DNA of 64,000 nucleotides from Gallaecimonas mangrovi (GTDB taxonomy: Bacteria; Pseudomonadota; Gammaproteobacteria; Enterobacterales; Gallaecimonadaceae), in NCBI RefSeq assembly GCF_003367375.1, contig NZ_CP031416.1:2921501-2985500 (forward strand). The letters run 5' to 3'. Below, piece by piece: positions 27,169-38,398 of this stretch (position 1 is the first letter of the stretch; every line of letters starts with the position of its first letter). The position numbers and the translations under genes are program-made. The notes under the pieces were generated by a model that had not been told where the DNA came from, did not search any database, and was given only the letters and a program-made list of their open reading frames with translations.

Positions 27169-28665
27169 TCAGAGCTTTATCCAGGTGGCTTTTAGCTCGG
27201 TGTATTTATCGATGGCGTGCAAGGATTTGTCACGGCCATTGCCCGACTGCTTGTAGCCACCAAAAGGCGCCGTCATATCGCCGCCGTCCCATTGATTTAC
27301 CCACACCATGCCGGTACGAAGCCCTTTGGCCATGCGGTGGGCCTTACTGAGATCCTGGGTCCAAACCCCGGCGGCCAGGCCATAGTCGCTGTCGTTAGCA
27401 ATGGCCAGGGCTTCGTCCATGTCGCGAAAGCTGATGGCCGACAGCACAGGCCCGAAGATCTCCTGCTGGGCAATGGCCATGTTGTTATTAACGCCAGTAA
27501 ATAAGGTGGGCTGCATATAAAAGCCGTGGGGGTTGATATCGGCAGCGCTGCCGCCCACAACCACTTTCGCCCCTTGCTCCTGGCCCTTGGCCACCAAGGC
27601 CTTAATGCGCTCAAGCTGGCCGCTGTCGGCCACGGCGCCAATATTGGTGGCCGGATCCAGCGGGTCGCCCGGTTGCCATTTGGCCATCGCCGCCGCCACT
27701 TTTTCGATAAAAGTTTCCAAGATAGTCTCTTGCACCAACAGCCTTGAGCCCGCGGTGCAGACTTCCCCCTGGTTGTAACAAATGGCAGAGGCCGCTGCTT
27801 CGGCCGCGGCGTCTAAATCGGGAGCGTCGGCAAAGACAATGTTGGGGCTTTTACCGCCTGCTTCCAGCCATACCCGCTTCATGTTGGACTGGCCGGCATA
27901 CACCATCAGCTGTTTGGCGGTGGCGGTAGAGCCGGTAAAGACCAGGGTGTCCACATCCATATGAAGCGCCAGCGCTTTACCCACGCTGTGGCCAAAACCC
28001 GGTAACACATTAAGCACGCCGTCTGGCAAGCCTGCGGCTTTGGCAAGCGCCGCAAAACGAATGGCGGTTAGGGGGGACTTTTCTGACGGTTTTAAGATAA
28101 CGCTATTGCCGGTGGCAAGGGCAGGCCCCAGTTTCCAACTGGCCATCAGTAGTGGAAAGTTCCAGGGAACAATGGCAGCGACCACGCCCACCGGTTCGCG
28201 CGTGACTAACCCCAGTTCGTTGTCACTGGTGGGCGCCACCTCGTCGTAGACTTTATCAATGGCTTCGGCGTGCCAGCGTATGGCACGGGCAGTGGCGAAT
28301 ATGTCCACCGCCAGCGAGTCACTAATGGGTTTGCCCATATCCAGGGTTTCAAGAAGTGCCAGCTCCTCCTTGTGCTCATCAATAAGTGCAGCCAGTTTTA
28401 ACAGCACCGCCTTACGCTCAACCGGCGCCATTAACCGCCAGCGGCCATCATTAAAGGCGCGCCGGGCACTGGCCACCGCCAGGTTGGTATCACTTGCGTC
28501 GCAGCTGGCAACCTTCGCCAGCAAGCGCCCATCAATGGGGCTGACGCAATCAAACGTCTCGCCGCTTTGACTCTGGCAGTAATGGCCATCAATAAAGGCC
28601 CTATGCTCGATAGTTAATGCCGCCGCTTGTTGCTGCCAATAGGCCTTGCTGTATGACTGTGCCAT
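27169..28665 (-). CDS. puuC: Aldehyde dehydrogenase, PuuC type
   Basis: The 498-residue NAD(P)-dependent aldehyde dehydrogenase shows PWNFPLLMASWKLGPAL, the catalytic glutamate in LEAGGKSPNIVF and catalytic cysteine in NQGEVCTAGSR, with EIFGPVLS near the end. PuuC oxidises gamma-glutamyl-gamma-aminobutyraldehyde to gamma-Glu-GABA. The open frame reaches 28728, but ATG 28665 has GGAG eight bases upstream and begins the usual MAQSYSKAYW-like N-terminus. It is divergent from the class III aminotransferase. Confidence 0.88.
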   Translation of the reverse strand: MAQSYSKAYWQQQAAALTIEHRAFIDGHYCQSQSGETFDCVSPIDGRLLAKVASCDASDTNLAVASARRAFNDGRWRLMAPVERKAVLLKLAALIDEHKEELALLETLDMGKPISDSLAVDIFATARAIRWHAEAIDKVYDEVAPTSDNELGLVTREPVGVVAAIVPWNFPLLMASWKLGPALATGNSVILKPSEKSPLTAIRFAALAKAAGLPDGVLNVLPGFGHSVGKALALHMDVDTLVFTGSTATAKQLMVYAGQSNMKRVWLEAGGKSPNIVFADAPDLDAAAEAAASAICYNQGEVCTAGSRLLVQETILETFIEKVAAAMAKWQPGDPLDPATNIGAVADSGQLERIKALVAKGQEQGAKVVVGGSAADINPHGFYMQPTLFTGVNNNMAIAQQEIFGPVLSAISFRDMDEALAIANDSDYGLAAGVWTQDLSKAHRMAKGLRTGMVWVNQWDGGDMTAPFGGYKQSGNGRDKSLHAIDKYTELKATWIKL

Positions 28666-28842
28666 CTTGCTTCTCCTTTGCCCGGGCTTGCTATCGAGCC
28701 TAACGCAAACGTGCAGTTTTCCAAACAAAAAGCCGCTATAAGCTGTGATTTGGCAAGCAAAAAAACCGCGTAAAAAAGCCTAATAACAGCATTTAATGGC
28801 AAAAGTCACAGGCCATATAAAAAAGCGTTGCCTTTTCTAAGG

Positions 28843-28860
28843 TGTTTTATATTTTAAACA
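28843..28860. promoter_or_regulatory. Inverted repeat upstream of the aminotransferase-oxidase operon
   Basis: TGTTT (28843-28847), eight AT bases, AAACA (28856-28860). It shares GTTT-N8-AAAC with the repeat at 25812-25831. It lies about 42 bases upstream of the aminotransferase start and in the divergent gap with puuC. Confidence 0.35.
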
Positions 28861-28901
28861 GTAACACGCCACCAGGCGCGGTATTCACACGGGAGTGTTT
28901 T

Positions 28902-30224
28902 ATGCGTACGGCAACACAAACCGAGGCCATGGATGCCTTTTGGATGCCCTTTACCGCCAACCGCCAATTTAAAAAAGCGCCGCGTATGCTGGTTTCGGCC
29001 AGCGGCATGTATTACCAAGACCAACAGGGCCATTCGGTGCTGGACGGTACTGCCGGGCTTTGGTGTTGTAATGCCGGCCATGGCCGCCAGGAGATCGCAG
29101 CAGCGATAAGCCAGCAGGCCACCCAGCTCGACTACGCCCCCTGCTTTCAAATGGGCCACCCACTGCCTTTTGCCTTTGCCGAACGCTTAGCCGATTTAGC
29201 GCCCAAGGGCTTAGATAAGGTATTTTTTACCAACTCCGGTTCAGAGTCAGTCGATACAGCGCTAAAAGTCGCCCTTGCCTACCAACGCCTGATTGGCCAA
29301 GGCAGCCGTACCCGTATCATCGGCCGCGAAAAGGCCTACCACGGTGTCGGTTTTGGCGGTATTGCCGTTGGTGGCCTGCCCAATAACCGTAAGTGGTTTG
29401 GCAGCAACTTGTTGGCGGTGGACCACCTGCCCCACACCTTAGATATCGCCCGTAATGCCTTTAGCCGCGGCCTGCCAAAATTCGGTATAGAAAAAGCCGA
29501 AGAGCTGGAAAACATCATCGCCTTGCAAGACCCGTCCACCATTGCCGCGGTTATTGTTGAACCCATCAGTGGCTCGGCCGGGGTGATATTGCCGCCGCCA
29601 GGCTATTTAAAACGGCTGCGGGAGATAACAGCCCGGCACGGCATTTTGCTGATTTTTGATGAGGTGATTACCGGTTTTGGCCGCGTTGGTGCCCCTTTTG
29701 CGGCAACGCGCTGGGATCTTACCCCCGACATCATCACCACCGCCAAAGGCCTGACCAATGGCACCGTGCCCATGGGCGCTGTCTTTATCAGCAGCAGTAT
29801 TCAAGACGCCTTTATGCAGGGGCCGCCAGAGGTGATTGATTTTTTCCACGGCTATACCTATTCCGGCCACCCACTAGCCGCCGCCGCCGGTATGGCAACA
29901 CTGGATGTTTACCAGCGCGAAGAGCTGCTCACCCGAGCCCTGGAAAAAGAAGCGCTTTTTGCCGACAAAGTGCATAGCCTTAAAGGCCTTGCCAATGTGA
30001 TTGATATTCGCAACATCGGCCTGGTAGCCGGTATTGAACTGGCCCCTAGGGAGGGCGCTGTTGGCCAACGCGGCTTTGAGGTGTTTGAGCGCTGCTTTAA
30101 CGCCGGCGCGCTGGTGCGCTGCACCGGCGACATTATTGCCCTGAGCCCACCGCTTATTATTGAAGAGCCGCAAATGGAGCAACTGGTGACCATTTTGGCC
30201 GATGCCATTAGCGCCACAGCCTAG
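28902..30224 (+). CDS. Class III aminotransferase, omega-amino acid:pyruvate type
   Basis: The 440-residue PLP enzyme starts at ATG 28902 with GGGAGTG upstream; the longer frame from 28842 adds 20 unlikely residues. DAFWMPFTANRQFKKAPRML and LDGTAGLWCCNAGHG are close to beta-alanine:pyruvate aminotransferases (BauA-like). FFTNSGSESVDTALK, VIVEPISGSAGV, IFDEVITGFGR and the PLP lysine in TTAKGLTNG follow. It could convert beta-alanine (from spermidine/propanediamine routes) or GABA to a semialdehyde. It is 19 bases upstream of an oxidase gene and probably co-transcribed. Confidence 0.85.
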   Translation: MRTATQTEAMDAFWMPFTANRQFKKAPRMLVSASGMYYQDQQGHSVLDGTAGLWCCNAGHGRQEIAAAISQQATQLDYAPCFQMGHPLPFAFAERLADLAPKGLDKVFFTNSGSESVDTALKVALAYQRLIGQGSRTRIIGREKAYHGVGFGGIAVGGLPNNRKWFGSNLLAVDHLPHTLDIARNAFSRGLPKFGIEKAEELENIIALQDPSTIAAVIVEPISGSAGVILPPPGYLKRLREITARHGILLIFDEVITGFGRVGAPFAATRWDLTPDIITTAKGLTNGTVPMGAVFISSSIQDAFMQGPPEVIDFFHGYTYSGHPLAAAAGMATLDVYQREELLTRALEKEALFADKVHSLKGLANVIDIRNIGLVAGIELAPREGAVGQRGFEVFERCFNAGALVRCTGDIIALSPPLIIEEPQMEQLVTILADAISATA

Positions 30225-30243
30225 CCTTGATTTGGAGAAAGCC

Positions 30244-31521
30244 ATGCCCATCCGCTACCCAAGCTCTTATTACGCCGCCACCGCGCCCATCACGGCACGG
30301 CCGGCGCTTAGCGATAAGCGCCAAACCCAGGTCTGTGTACTTGGCGGCGGCTTTTCCGGGCTTTCTACTGCGCTGCATCTTTTAGAAAAAGGCTTTGAGG
30401 TGATAGTGCTGGAAGCGGCTGGCATTGGTTTTGGCGCCAGCGGCCGCAACGGCGGCCAGATGGTGCACAGCTACAGCCGGGACCTGGACGTTATCGAAAA
30501 AAGCTGCGGTATGGACACCGCCCGCGCCATGGGCGAAATGGCCTTTGAAGGTAACCGCATCATTCGCCAGCGTATTGAAAAATACGGCATCGAATGCGAC
30601 CTCAAAGACGGCGGCGCCTTTGTTGCCCTTAACCCGCGCCAACGCCAAGGGCTTAGCCACCACCAAGCACTTTGGCAGCGTTACGGCTACCAACAGTTAG
30701 AGCTGTTGGAAAAAGACCGTTTAGGGGAATTGGTGGATTCCCCCCGCTATGAAGCGGCATTACTGGACCATGGCGCTGGCCATTTGCATCCGTTAAAGCT
30801 GGCTTTGGGCCAAGCCCGGGCCATTGAAAGCTTAGGCGGGCAGATTTTTGAGCAATCGGCAGTAACCCAGGTAGATAAAGGGGCCAAGGTACGGGTGCAT
30901 ACCGCCAGCGGCTTGGTTGAAGCCGACTATTTAGTGGTGGCGGGCAATGCTTATTTGGGTAACTTGCTGCCGCCACTTGCCAGTAAGGCCATGCCCTGCG
31001 GCACCCAAATTGTCACCACCGAGCCGTTAGATGCCAGCTTGGCGCAAAGCCTAATACCCAACGGCTATTGCATTGAAGACTGTAACTATCTGCTCGATTA
31101 CTACCGCCTTACCGCTGACAACCGCCTTTTGTATGGTGGTGGTGTCACCTACGGCGGTGGCGACCCGGCTAACATTGAAGCGGCCATTCGCCCTAATCTT
31201 GAAGCCACATTTCCACAGTTAAAAGGGGTAAAACTCGACTATCACTGGGGCGGCGATTTTCTTTTGACCCTCAATCGCTTGCCGCAGCTGGGACGCTTAG
31301 ATAGCAACATTTTCTATGCCCAGGGCTACAGTGGCCATGGCGTAACCACCACCCACTTAGCGGGTAAAGTGCTGGCCGAAGCCATCGCCGGGGCCAGCCA
31401 GCGTTTTGATGTGTTCGCCTCTCTGCCCCACCTGCCCTTTCCTGGCGGCCGGGCCCTTAGGGTACCACTCACGGCCCTAGGCGCTTTTTGGTACAGCCTT
31501 CGCGACAAAGCCGGGTTTTAA
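30244..31521 (+). CDS. FAD-dependent oxidoreductase, PuuB type, paralogue 2
   Basis: The 425-residue DAO-fold protein has FAD loop VCVLGGGFSGLSTALHLLEKG, IGFGASGRNGGQMVHSYS and late text AQGYSGHGVTTTHLAGKVLAEAI. The start is ATG 30244 with TTGGAGAAAGCC upstream; a longer frame overlaps the aminotransferase and is rejected. Operon with that aminotransferase suggests a role in gamma-glutamyl-polyamine or another aminated substrate. It differs enough from the other two oxidases here that separate substrates are likely. Confidence 0.83.
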   Translation: MPIRYPSSYYAATAPITARPALSDKRQTQVCVLGGGFSGLSTALHLLEKGFEVIVLEAAGIGFGASGRNGGQMVHSYSRDLDVIEKSCGMDTARAMGEMAFEGNRIIRQRIEKYGIECDLKDGGAFVALNPRQRQGLSHHQALWQRYGYQQLELLEKDRLGELVDSPRYEAALLDHGAGHLHPLKLALGQARAIESLGGQIFEQSAVTQVDKGAKVRVHTASGLVEADYLVVAGNAYLGNLLPPLASKAMPCGTQIVTTEPLDASLAQSLIPNGYCIEDCNYLLDYYRLTADNRLLYGGGVTYGGGDPANIEAAIRPNLEATFPQLKGVKLDYHWGGDFLLTLNRLPQLGRLDSNIFYAQGYSGHGVTTTHLAGKVLAEAIAGASQRFDVFASLPHLPFPGGRALRVPLTALGAFWYSLRDKAGF

Positions 31522-31523
31522 AA

Positions 31524-31540
31524 AGGCGGCAGCGCCGCCT
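31524..31540. terminator. Short hairpin between convergent oxidase genes
   Basis: AGGCGGC pairs with GCCGCCT around AGC in a 20-base convergent gap. There is only a short T run, so it is a weak terminator candidate. Confidence 0.45.
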
Positions 31541-31541
31541 G

Positions 31542-32816
31542 TTATCGCCAGTCTTTTAACCTTGCAAACGCCAACCCCAAAGCCCCCGCCCACTGCGCCA
31601 GCGCTGGGGATGGCAAATAACCTTGTGGCAGCAGCGATAACAGCGCCAACTGGGTTTTATCTCCCAATATCGCCTTGGCAATGGCCTCGCCACATTGGCC
31701 GGCAAGCGCCATACCTTGGCCGCTGTAGCCTTGGGCGTAATAAACATTGGCGGCCAGTTGACCAACATCAGGAAATTGGTAACGGCTAAGGGCCAGGCGC
31801 CCATGCCAATGGTGCTCAAAGGGATGTTCGGCCAGTTGTGGGAACACCCTTAACATGCGTTTGCGCAGCTGAAGCAGTAGGCTTTTCGGCGGTGTTGGCC
31901 CGGCGCTGATCCGGCCACCAAAGATAAGCCGGTTGTGGCTATCAAGCCGAAAGTAGTCGAGCAAGGTGTTAAGATCAAAAAGCGCAAAGCGCCCCGGTAT
32001 CAGTTGGCTTGCCAAACCCGCAGGCAGCGGTGCGGTGGCGGCAATGGAGCTGGTAAAAGGCAAAATGCGCCTTGCCAGCGGCGGCGCCAAATTCCCCAAA
32101 TAGGCATTGCCCGCCAGTACCAGCTGGCGGGCCGCCACCTGGCCCTGCGGTGTCGATAAAACCAGCTTGTCACCAGCGGGCTGATAAGCCGTTACCGGTG
32201 AGTGCTCAAAAATGGTGGCGCCCTTCTCCTTGGCTATTCGTGCCAACCCCAAGGTGTAAGCAAGCGGATTAAGGTGCCCCGATAAGGGGTCAAATAGCGC
32301 GCCAAGATAGCGGCAGCTGGCAAGGTTATTTTGCAGGGCATTTTTGTCCCAAAGGCTGACATCAAGGGCAGCTAAGGTGCGGGCTTTGGCTTCAAGGCGT
32401 TTTATCTGGCGCGGCTTGACGGCCGCTATCACCACACCACTTTGCCAATTGCAGGGAATGCGATAGGTCGCAACCTGGTTGCGCACCCGTCTTACTGCCG
32501 CCACCGACAGCGCCCACAGCTCTTGGCGCTCGGCGTCATTAATATGCTTAAGGCCATCAAGGCTTTGCTCGTACCCCACCAACACTTGGCCGCCACTTCT
32601 TCCTGAGGCGCCAGCGCCAATAACTTGCGCTTCCAGCACCGCCACCTTGAGCCCGGCACTCGCCAATTCCAAAGCGGTGTTAAGGCCGGTAAGACCGGCG
32701 CCAACAACGGCAACATCAACCGAAATGGCTTCGGTCAGTGGCGGGCAATGCAAGGGGCTTTGCCCCTCCAGGTAAGGTGGTGGGTAGGCAGCCGTTAGAA
32801 CTGGGTTAGATACCAT
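31542..32816 (-). CDS. FAD-dependent oxidoreductase, PuuB type, paralogue 3
   Basis: The 424-residue protein has FAD loop VAVVGAGLTGLNTALELASAG, IGAGASGRSGGQVLVGYEQ and late AQGYSGQGMALAGQCGEAIA. ATG 32816 with GGAG five bases upstream makes it overlap the preceding puuA-type gene by 22 bases, which implies translational coupling. A longer frame to 32867 is less likely. This physical link to a gamma-glutamylpolyamine synthetase makes it the strongest candidate for the true PuuB partner. Confidence 0.84.
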   Translation of the reverse strand: MVSNPVLTAAYPPPYLEGQSPLHCPPLTEAISVDVAVVGAGLTGLNTALELASAGLKVAVLEAQVIGAGASGRSGGQVLVGYEQSLDGLKHINDAERQELWALSVAAVRRVRNQVATYRIPCNWQSGVVIAAVKPRQIKRLEAKARTLAALDVSLWDKNALQNNLASCRYLGALFDPLSGHLNPLAYTLGLARIAKEKGATIFEHSPVTAYQPAGDKLVLSTPQGQVAARQLVLAGNAYLGNLAPPLARRILPFTSSIAATAPLPAGLASQLIPGRFALFDLNTLLDYFRLDSHNRLIFGGRISAGPTPPKSLLLQLRKRMLRVFPQLAEHPFEHHWHGRLALSRYQFPDVGQLAANVYYAQGYSGQGMALAGQCGEAIAKAILGDKTQLALLSLLPQGYLPSPALAQWAGALGLAFARLKDWR

Positions 32817-34150
32817 TGAAACTCCAGCGGCGTTATCTGCTGCTCGAATTTGTAAAGCTCGCTCCACTTGTTCTGGGTATAGATATGCTGAAATTGCTCA
32901 CCAAAGTAGTCGGCAATATAGGGCGACTTTTCAAAGATACGCAGGGCATCACGCAGGTTGTCGGGCACGTCGGGGGGAAATTGCTCGTAAGCATTCCCCT
33001 CTACCGGCGGCGGCGCCGTTAACTGTTCAACAAGGCCAACATCAATGCCCATCAATACTGCCGCCATGACCAGATAAGGGTTAGCATCGGCCCCGGCAAC
33101 CCGGTGTTCGATGCGGGTGGCGCTAAGTGGCCCGGCGGGAATACGCAGCGCCGTAGAGCGGTTATTGACTCCCCAGACGTGGCTACAAGGTACATACATG
33201 TTGGGTGAAAAACGGCGAAAAGAGTTGGGGTTACCGGCAAAAAGCGCCATCGACTCGTCCATGGTTTCCAGCAGCCCGGCAATGGCTTGGCGCAATAGGG
33301 GGCTGCCTTCTTCGTCGTCACCGGCAAAGACGTTTTCGCCGTTTTCGTCGTTAAGGCTGACATGGACATGGGTGCCGCAACCGGCGTTATCGATATAAGG
33401 CTTAGCCATAAACGACGCCATAAAACCGCAGCGCCTAGCCACCTGGCGAATAACCCGTTTTAGCAGTACGGCGTGGTCACAGGCCGCCACCGGGTCGTCA
33501 ACATGGTGCAGGTTCACTTCAAACTGCCCCGGCGCGTATTCTGCCACCACCGCATCGGCAGGCAGCCCTTGTTGGCGGGTGGCTTCCATGACTTGGGTAA
33601 CAAAGTCTTCGTACTCGCTGATGTTGTCGATGGCATAAACCTGGGTGCCTTCGTCACGGATCCCCGACTTTGGCGCTATTGGCGGCAGCGGCTCACCTTG
33701 GGCAAGACTGGTGGTATCGAAAAGATAAAATTCCAATTCAACGGCGGTAACCGGTTTTAGGCCACGGGCATGAAAGCGCTGGGTGATATTGCGCAGCACG
33801 GTACGCGGGTCGCCAAAATAGGGGTTGGCATCTTCATCTACCATTTCCAGCATCATCTGCCCGCAATGGGGCTGCCAGGGTACCGGCACCAAGGTCTCGG
33901 GGCGGGCGTTACAGGGCAAGTCCATGTCACCGATATCGATGCCGATACCAGTTTCCTCAACGGTCTCACCGGTAATATCCAAGGCAAAGACCGATGCAGG
34001 TAATAAAATGCCGTCAGCAATGATCTTATGCAGATCCTGCGCCCTAATCCTTTTTCCCCGTGGCACCGCGTTAAGATCTGGCAGCAACAGATCGATGTGT
34101 TCAATCTTGGGATGTCGCGCCAGAAACGTATCGGCAATCGCTTTACTCAT
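32795..34150 (-). CDS. puuA: Glutamine-synthetase-like gamma-glutamylpolyamine synthetase, paralogue 1
   Basis: The 451-residue GS-fold ligase shows ELEFYL and EYAPGQFEVNLHH (metal/glutamate ligands), CGTHVHVSLND (ATP site) and IEHRVAGADANPYL. It lacks the adenylylation loop of GlnA and has the short PuuA length. PuuA joins glutamate to putrescine with ATP to protect the amine. It is divergent from a second puuA-type gene across 323 bases and coupled to a PuuB-type oxidase. Substrate specificity (putrescine, spermidine, ethanolamine or other amines) cannot be read from sequence. Confidence 0.85.
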   Translation of the reverse strand: MSKAIADTFLARHPKIEHIDLLLPDLNAVPRGKRIRAQDLHKIIADGILLPASVFALDITGETVEETGIGIDIGDMDLPCNARPETLVPVPWQPHCGQMMLEMVDEDANPYFGDPRTVLRNITQRFHARGLKPVTAVELEFYLFDTTSLAQGEPLPPIAPKSGIRDEGTQVYAIDNISEYEDFVTQVMEATRQQGLPADAVVAEYAPGQFEVNLHHVDDPVAACDHAVLLKRVIRQVARRCGFMASFMAKPYIDNAGCGTHVHVSLNDENGENVFAGDDEEGSPLLRQAIAGLLETMDESMALFAGNPNSFRRFSPNMYVPCSHVWGVNNRSTALRIPAGPLSATRIEHRVAGADANPYLVMAAVLMGIDVGLVEQLTAPPPVEGNAYEQFPPDVPDNLRDALRIFEKSPYIADYFGEQFQHIYTQNKWSELYKFEQQITPLEFQWYLTQF

Positions 34151-34473
34151 ATTCCACCATCCCGACGCATTCGTTCAAAATTTCAATCACAGACGCCATT
34201 TGGGCAGTTGAGCCGAATCCCTGGCTGCTGTCAATGGGCCTTACCGCCGAAGCAATATTTAAAAATAGGATTAAAACCAGTTATTTACCACAAAAATAAC
34301 AAATAAAACTGGCTGAACAAAAAAACTCCACTCTGTAGACTCTGTCACGTTAAAAGCCTTTGTTATGGCCATTCGCCGATGCTATCGTCGAAAAAAATGA
34401 ACACCTGCCATTCGACGCAACACGGATAACAGATCACGCTTAACCCATTTGCCAACCCGAACGAAGGTGAGTG
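34151..34473. promoter_or_regulatory. Divergent promoter region between the two puuA-type genes
   Basis: This 323-base gap holds the promoters of both puuA-type genes and no credible ORF. It contains an AT-rich inverted repeat, GTTATTT/AAATAAC (34280-34300), nested near CCAGTT/AACTGG (34277-34282 and 34307-34312). ATGAACA at 34397-34403, preceded by a run of A, recalls the E. coli PuuR box as I remember it. Control by the PuuR encoded at 42.1 kb is inferred. Confidence 0.45.
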
Positions 34474-35826
34474 ATGCAAGAGTCTGAATTGGTTGCCTGG
34501 CTACGTGGCCAGCGCATCACGGAAGTGGAATGTGTTATTGCCGATATGACCGGCATTGCTCGCGGCAAAATCATGCCTGCGGGTAAGTTTCTCAATGAAT
34601 TCGAACTACGCCTGCCCGAAAGTGTGATGCTGCAAACCGTTACTGGCGACTACGTCGATGACGAAACCTACTACGCCCTGCTCGACCCCAAAGATATCGA
34701 TATGGTGTTAAAGCCAGACCCGAATGCCCTGTTTATGGTGCCTTGGGCGCTAGAGCCAGTAGCACTTATCATCCACGATGTGTTTGACCGTGACGGCAAC
34801 CCTTACGAAATGGCGCCGCGCAATGTGTTGAAAAAGGTGCTCAAGCTCTACCAAGACAAAGGCTGGCAACCGGTTGTGGCGCCGGAGCTGGAGTTTTACT
34901 TGGTGCAGCGCAGCGATGACCCAGACCTGCCTTTCAAGCCGCCCATTGGCCGCAGTGGTCGCCCGGAAACCGGCCGCGCCTCTTTTAGCATTGATGCTGC
35001 CAACGAATACGACCCTTTATTTGAGGATGTCTACGACTGGTGTGAAGCCCAGAATTTAGATATCGACACCCTTATTCACGAAGAAGGGGTGGCGCAAATG
35101 GAAATTAACTTTCGCCACGGCGACCCTTTGCACTTGGCCGACCAGGTGTTTGTGTTTAAACGCACCGTGCGCGAAGCCGCCCTTAAGCACAATGTGTCGG
35201 CCACCTTTATGGCCAAGCCCATCAAGGGTGAACCCGGCAGCTCAATGCACATTCACCAGAGTGTGGTTGATGTTACCAGCGGCCAAAACCTGTTTAGTAA
35301 CGCCGATGGCAGCGCCTCGGCGCTGTTTCGCCATTTTATTGGTGGCATGCAGAAATACCTGTTTGATGTCATTCCGCTATTTGCCCCCAATGTGAATTCC
35401 TACCGGCGTTTCTTGCCCGACAGTTCCGCCCCCATTAACGCCGAATGGGGCGAAGACAACCGCACCTGCGCCTTTCGCGTGCCCGATTCCGGCCCTGAAA
35501 ACCGCCGCTTAGAAAACCGCTTGCCCGGCGCCGATGCCAACCCCTATTTAGCCTTGGCCGCCAGCCTGCTGTGCGGCTATTTAGGCATGGCGCAAGCCAT
35601 AACACCACGCCCACCGGCCAAGGGCCGCGCCAATGTTGGCCGCGACCTTGGCCTGCCAGCCAGTCTTGAGCAGGCCATTGCCCGCTTTGAAGTGGCAGAA
35701 CACTTAAAAGCACACTTAGGCGAGCGCTTTATCCTCGCTTATGCCGAGCTAAAACGCGTTGAAAATGAAAACTACAAACAGGTGATCAGCTCTTGGGAGC
35801 GCCAGTTTTTAGAGATGACGGTGTAA
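34474..35826 (+). CDS. puuA: Glutamine-synthetase-like gamma-glutamylpolyamine synthetase, paralogue 2
   Basis: The 450-residue GS-fold ligase starts at ATG 34474 (GAAGGTGAG upstream; an adjacent GTG is possible). It shows ELEFYLVQ, EEGVAQMEINFRHGDPL, GSSMHIHQSVVD and NRLPGADANPYLALAAS. CVIADMTGIARGKIMPA near the N-terminus is typical of the polyamine/spermidine-type PuuA/SpuI/GlnA2-like group. It heads the operon with spuC and the potFGHI transporter, so it most likely acts on imported putrescine or related amines. Confidence 0.87.
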   Translation: MQESELVAWLRGQRITEVECVIADMTGIARGKIMPAGKFLNEFELRLPESVMLQTVTGDYVDDETYYALLDPKDIDMVLKPDPNALFMVPWALEPVALIIHDVFDRDGNPYEMAPRNVLKKVLKLYQDKGWQPVVAPELEFYLVQRSDDPDLPFKPPIGRSGRPETGRASFSIDAANEYDPLFEDVYDWCEAQNLDIDTLIHEEGVAQMEINFRHGDPLHLADQVFVFKRTVREAALKHNVSATFMAKPIKGEPGSSMHIHQSVVDVTSGQNLFSNADGSASALFRHFIGGMQKYLFDVIPLFAPNVNSYRRFLPDSSAPINAEWGEDNRTCAFRVPDSGPENRRLENRLPGADANPYLALAASLLCGYLGMAQAITPRPPAKGRANVGRDLGLPASLEQAIARFEVAEHLKAHLGERFILAYAELKRVENENYKQVISSWERQFLEMTV

Positions 35827-35838
35827 AGGAAGGCAACA

Positions 35839-38358
<2,520 letters not shown>

Positions 38359-38367
38359 CCCATAACG

Positions 38368-38386
38368 GGCCGGGCGTTGCCCGGCC
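38368..38386 (+). other. Intercistronic GC-rich hairpin between potF and potG
   Basis: GGCCGGGC and GCCCGGCC pair perfectly around GTT, and no T run follows. Such stems often protect the upstream message so that the binding protein is made in excess over the membrane parts. Confidence 0.5.
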
Positions 38387-38398
38387 ATGGAGGCCCTT

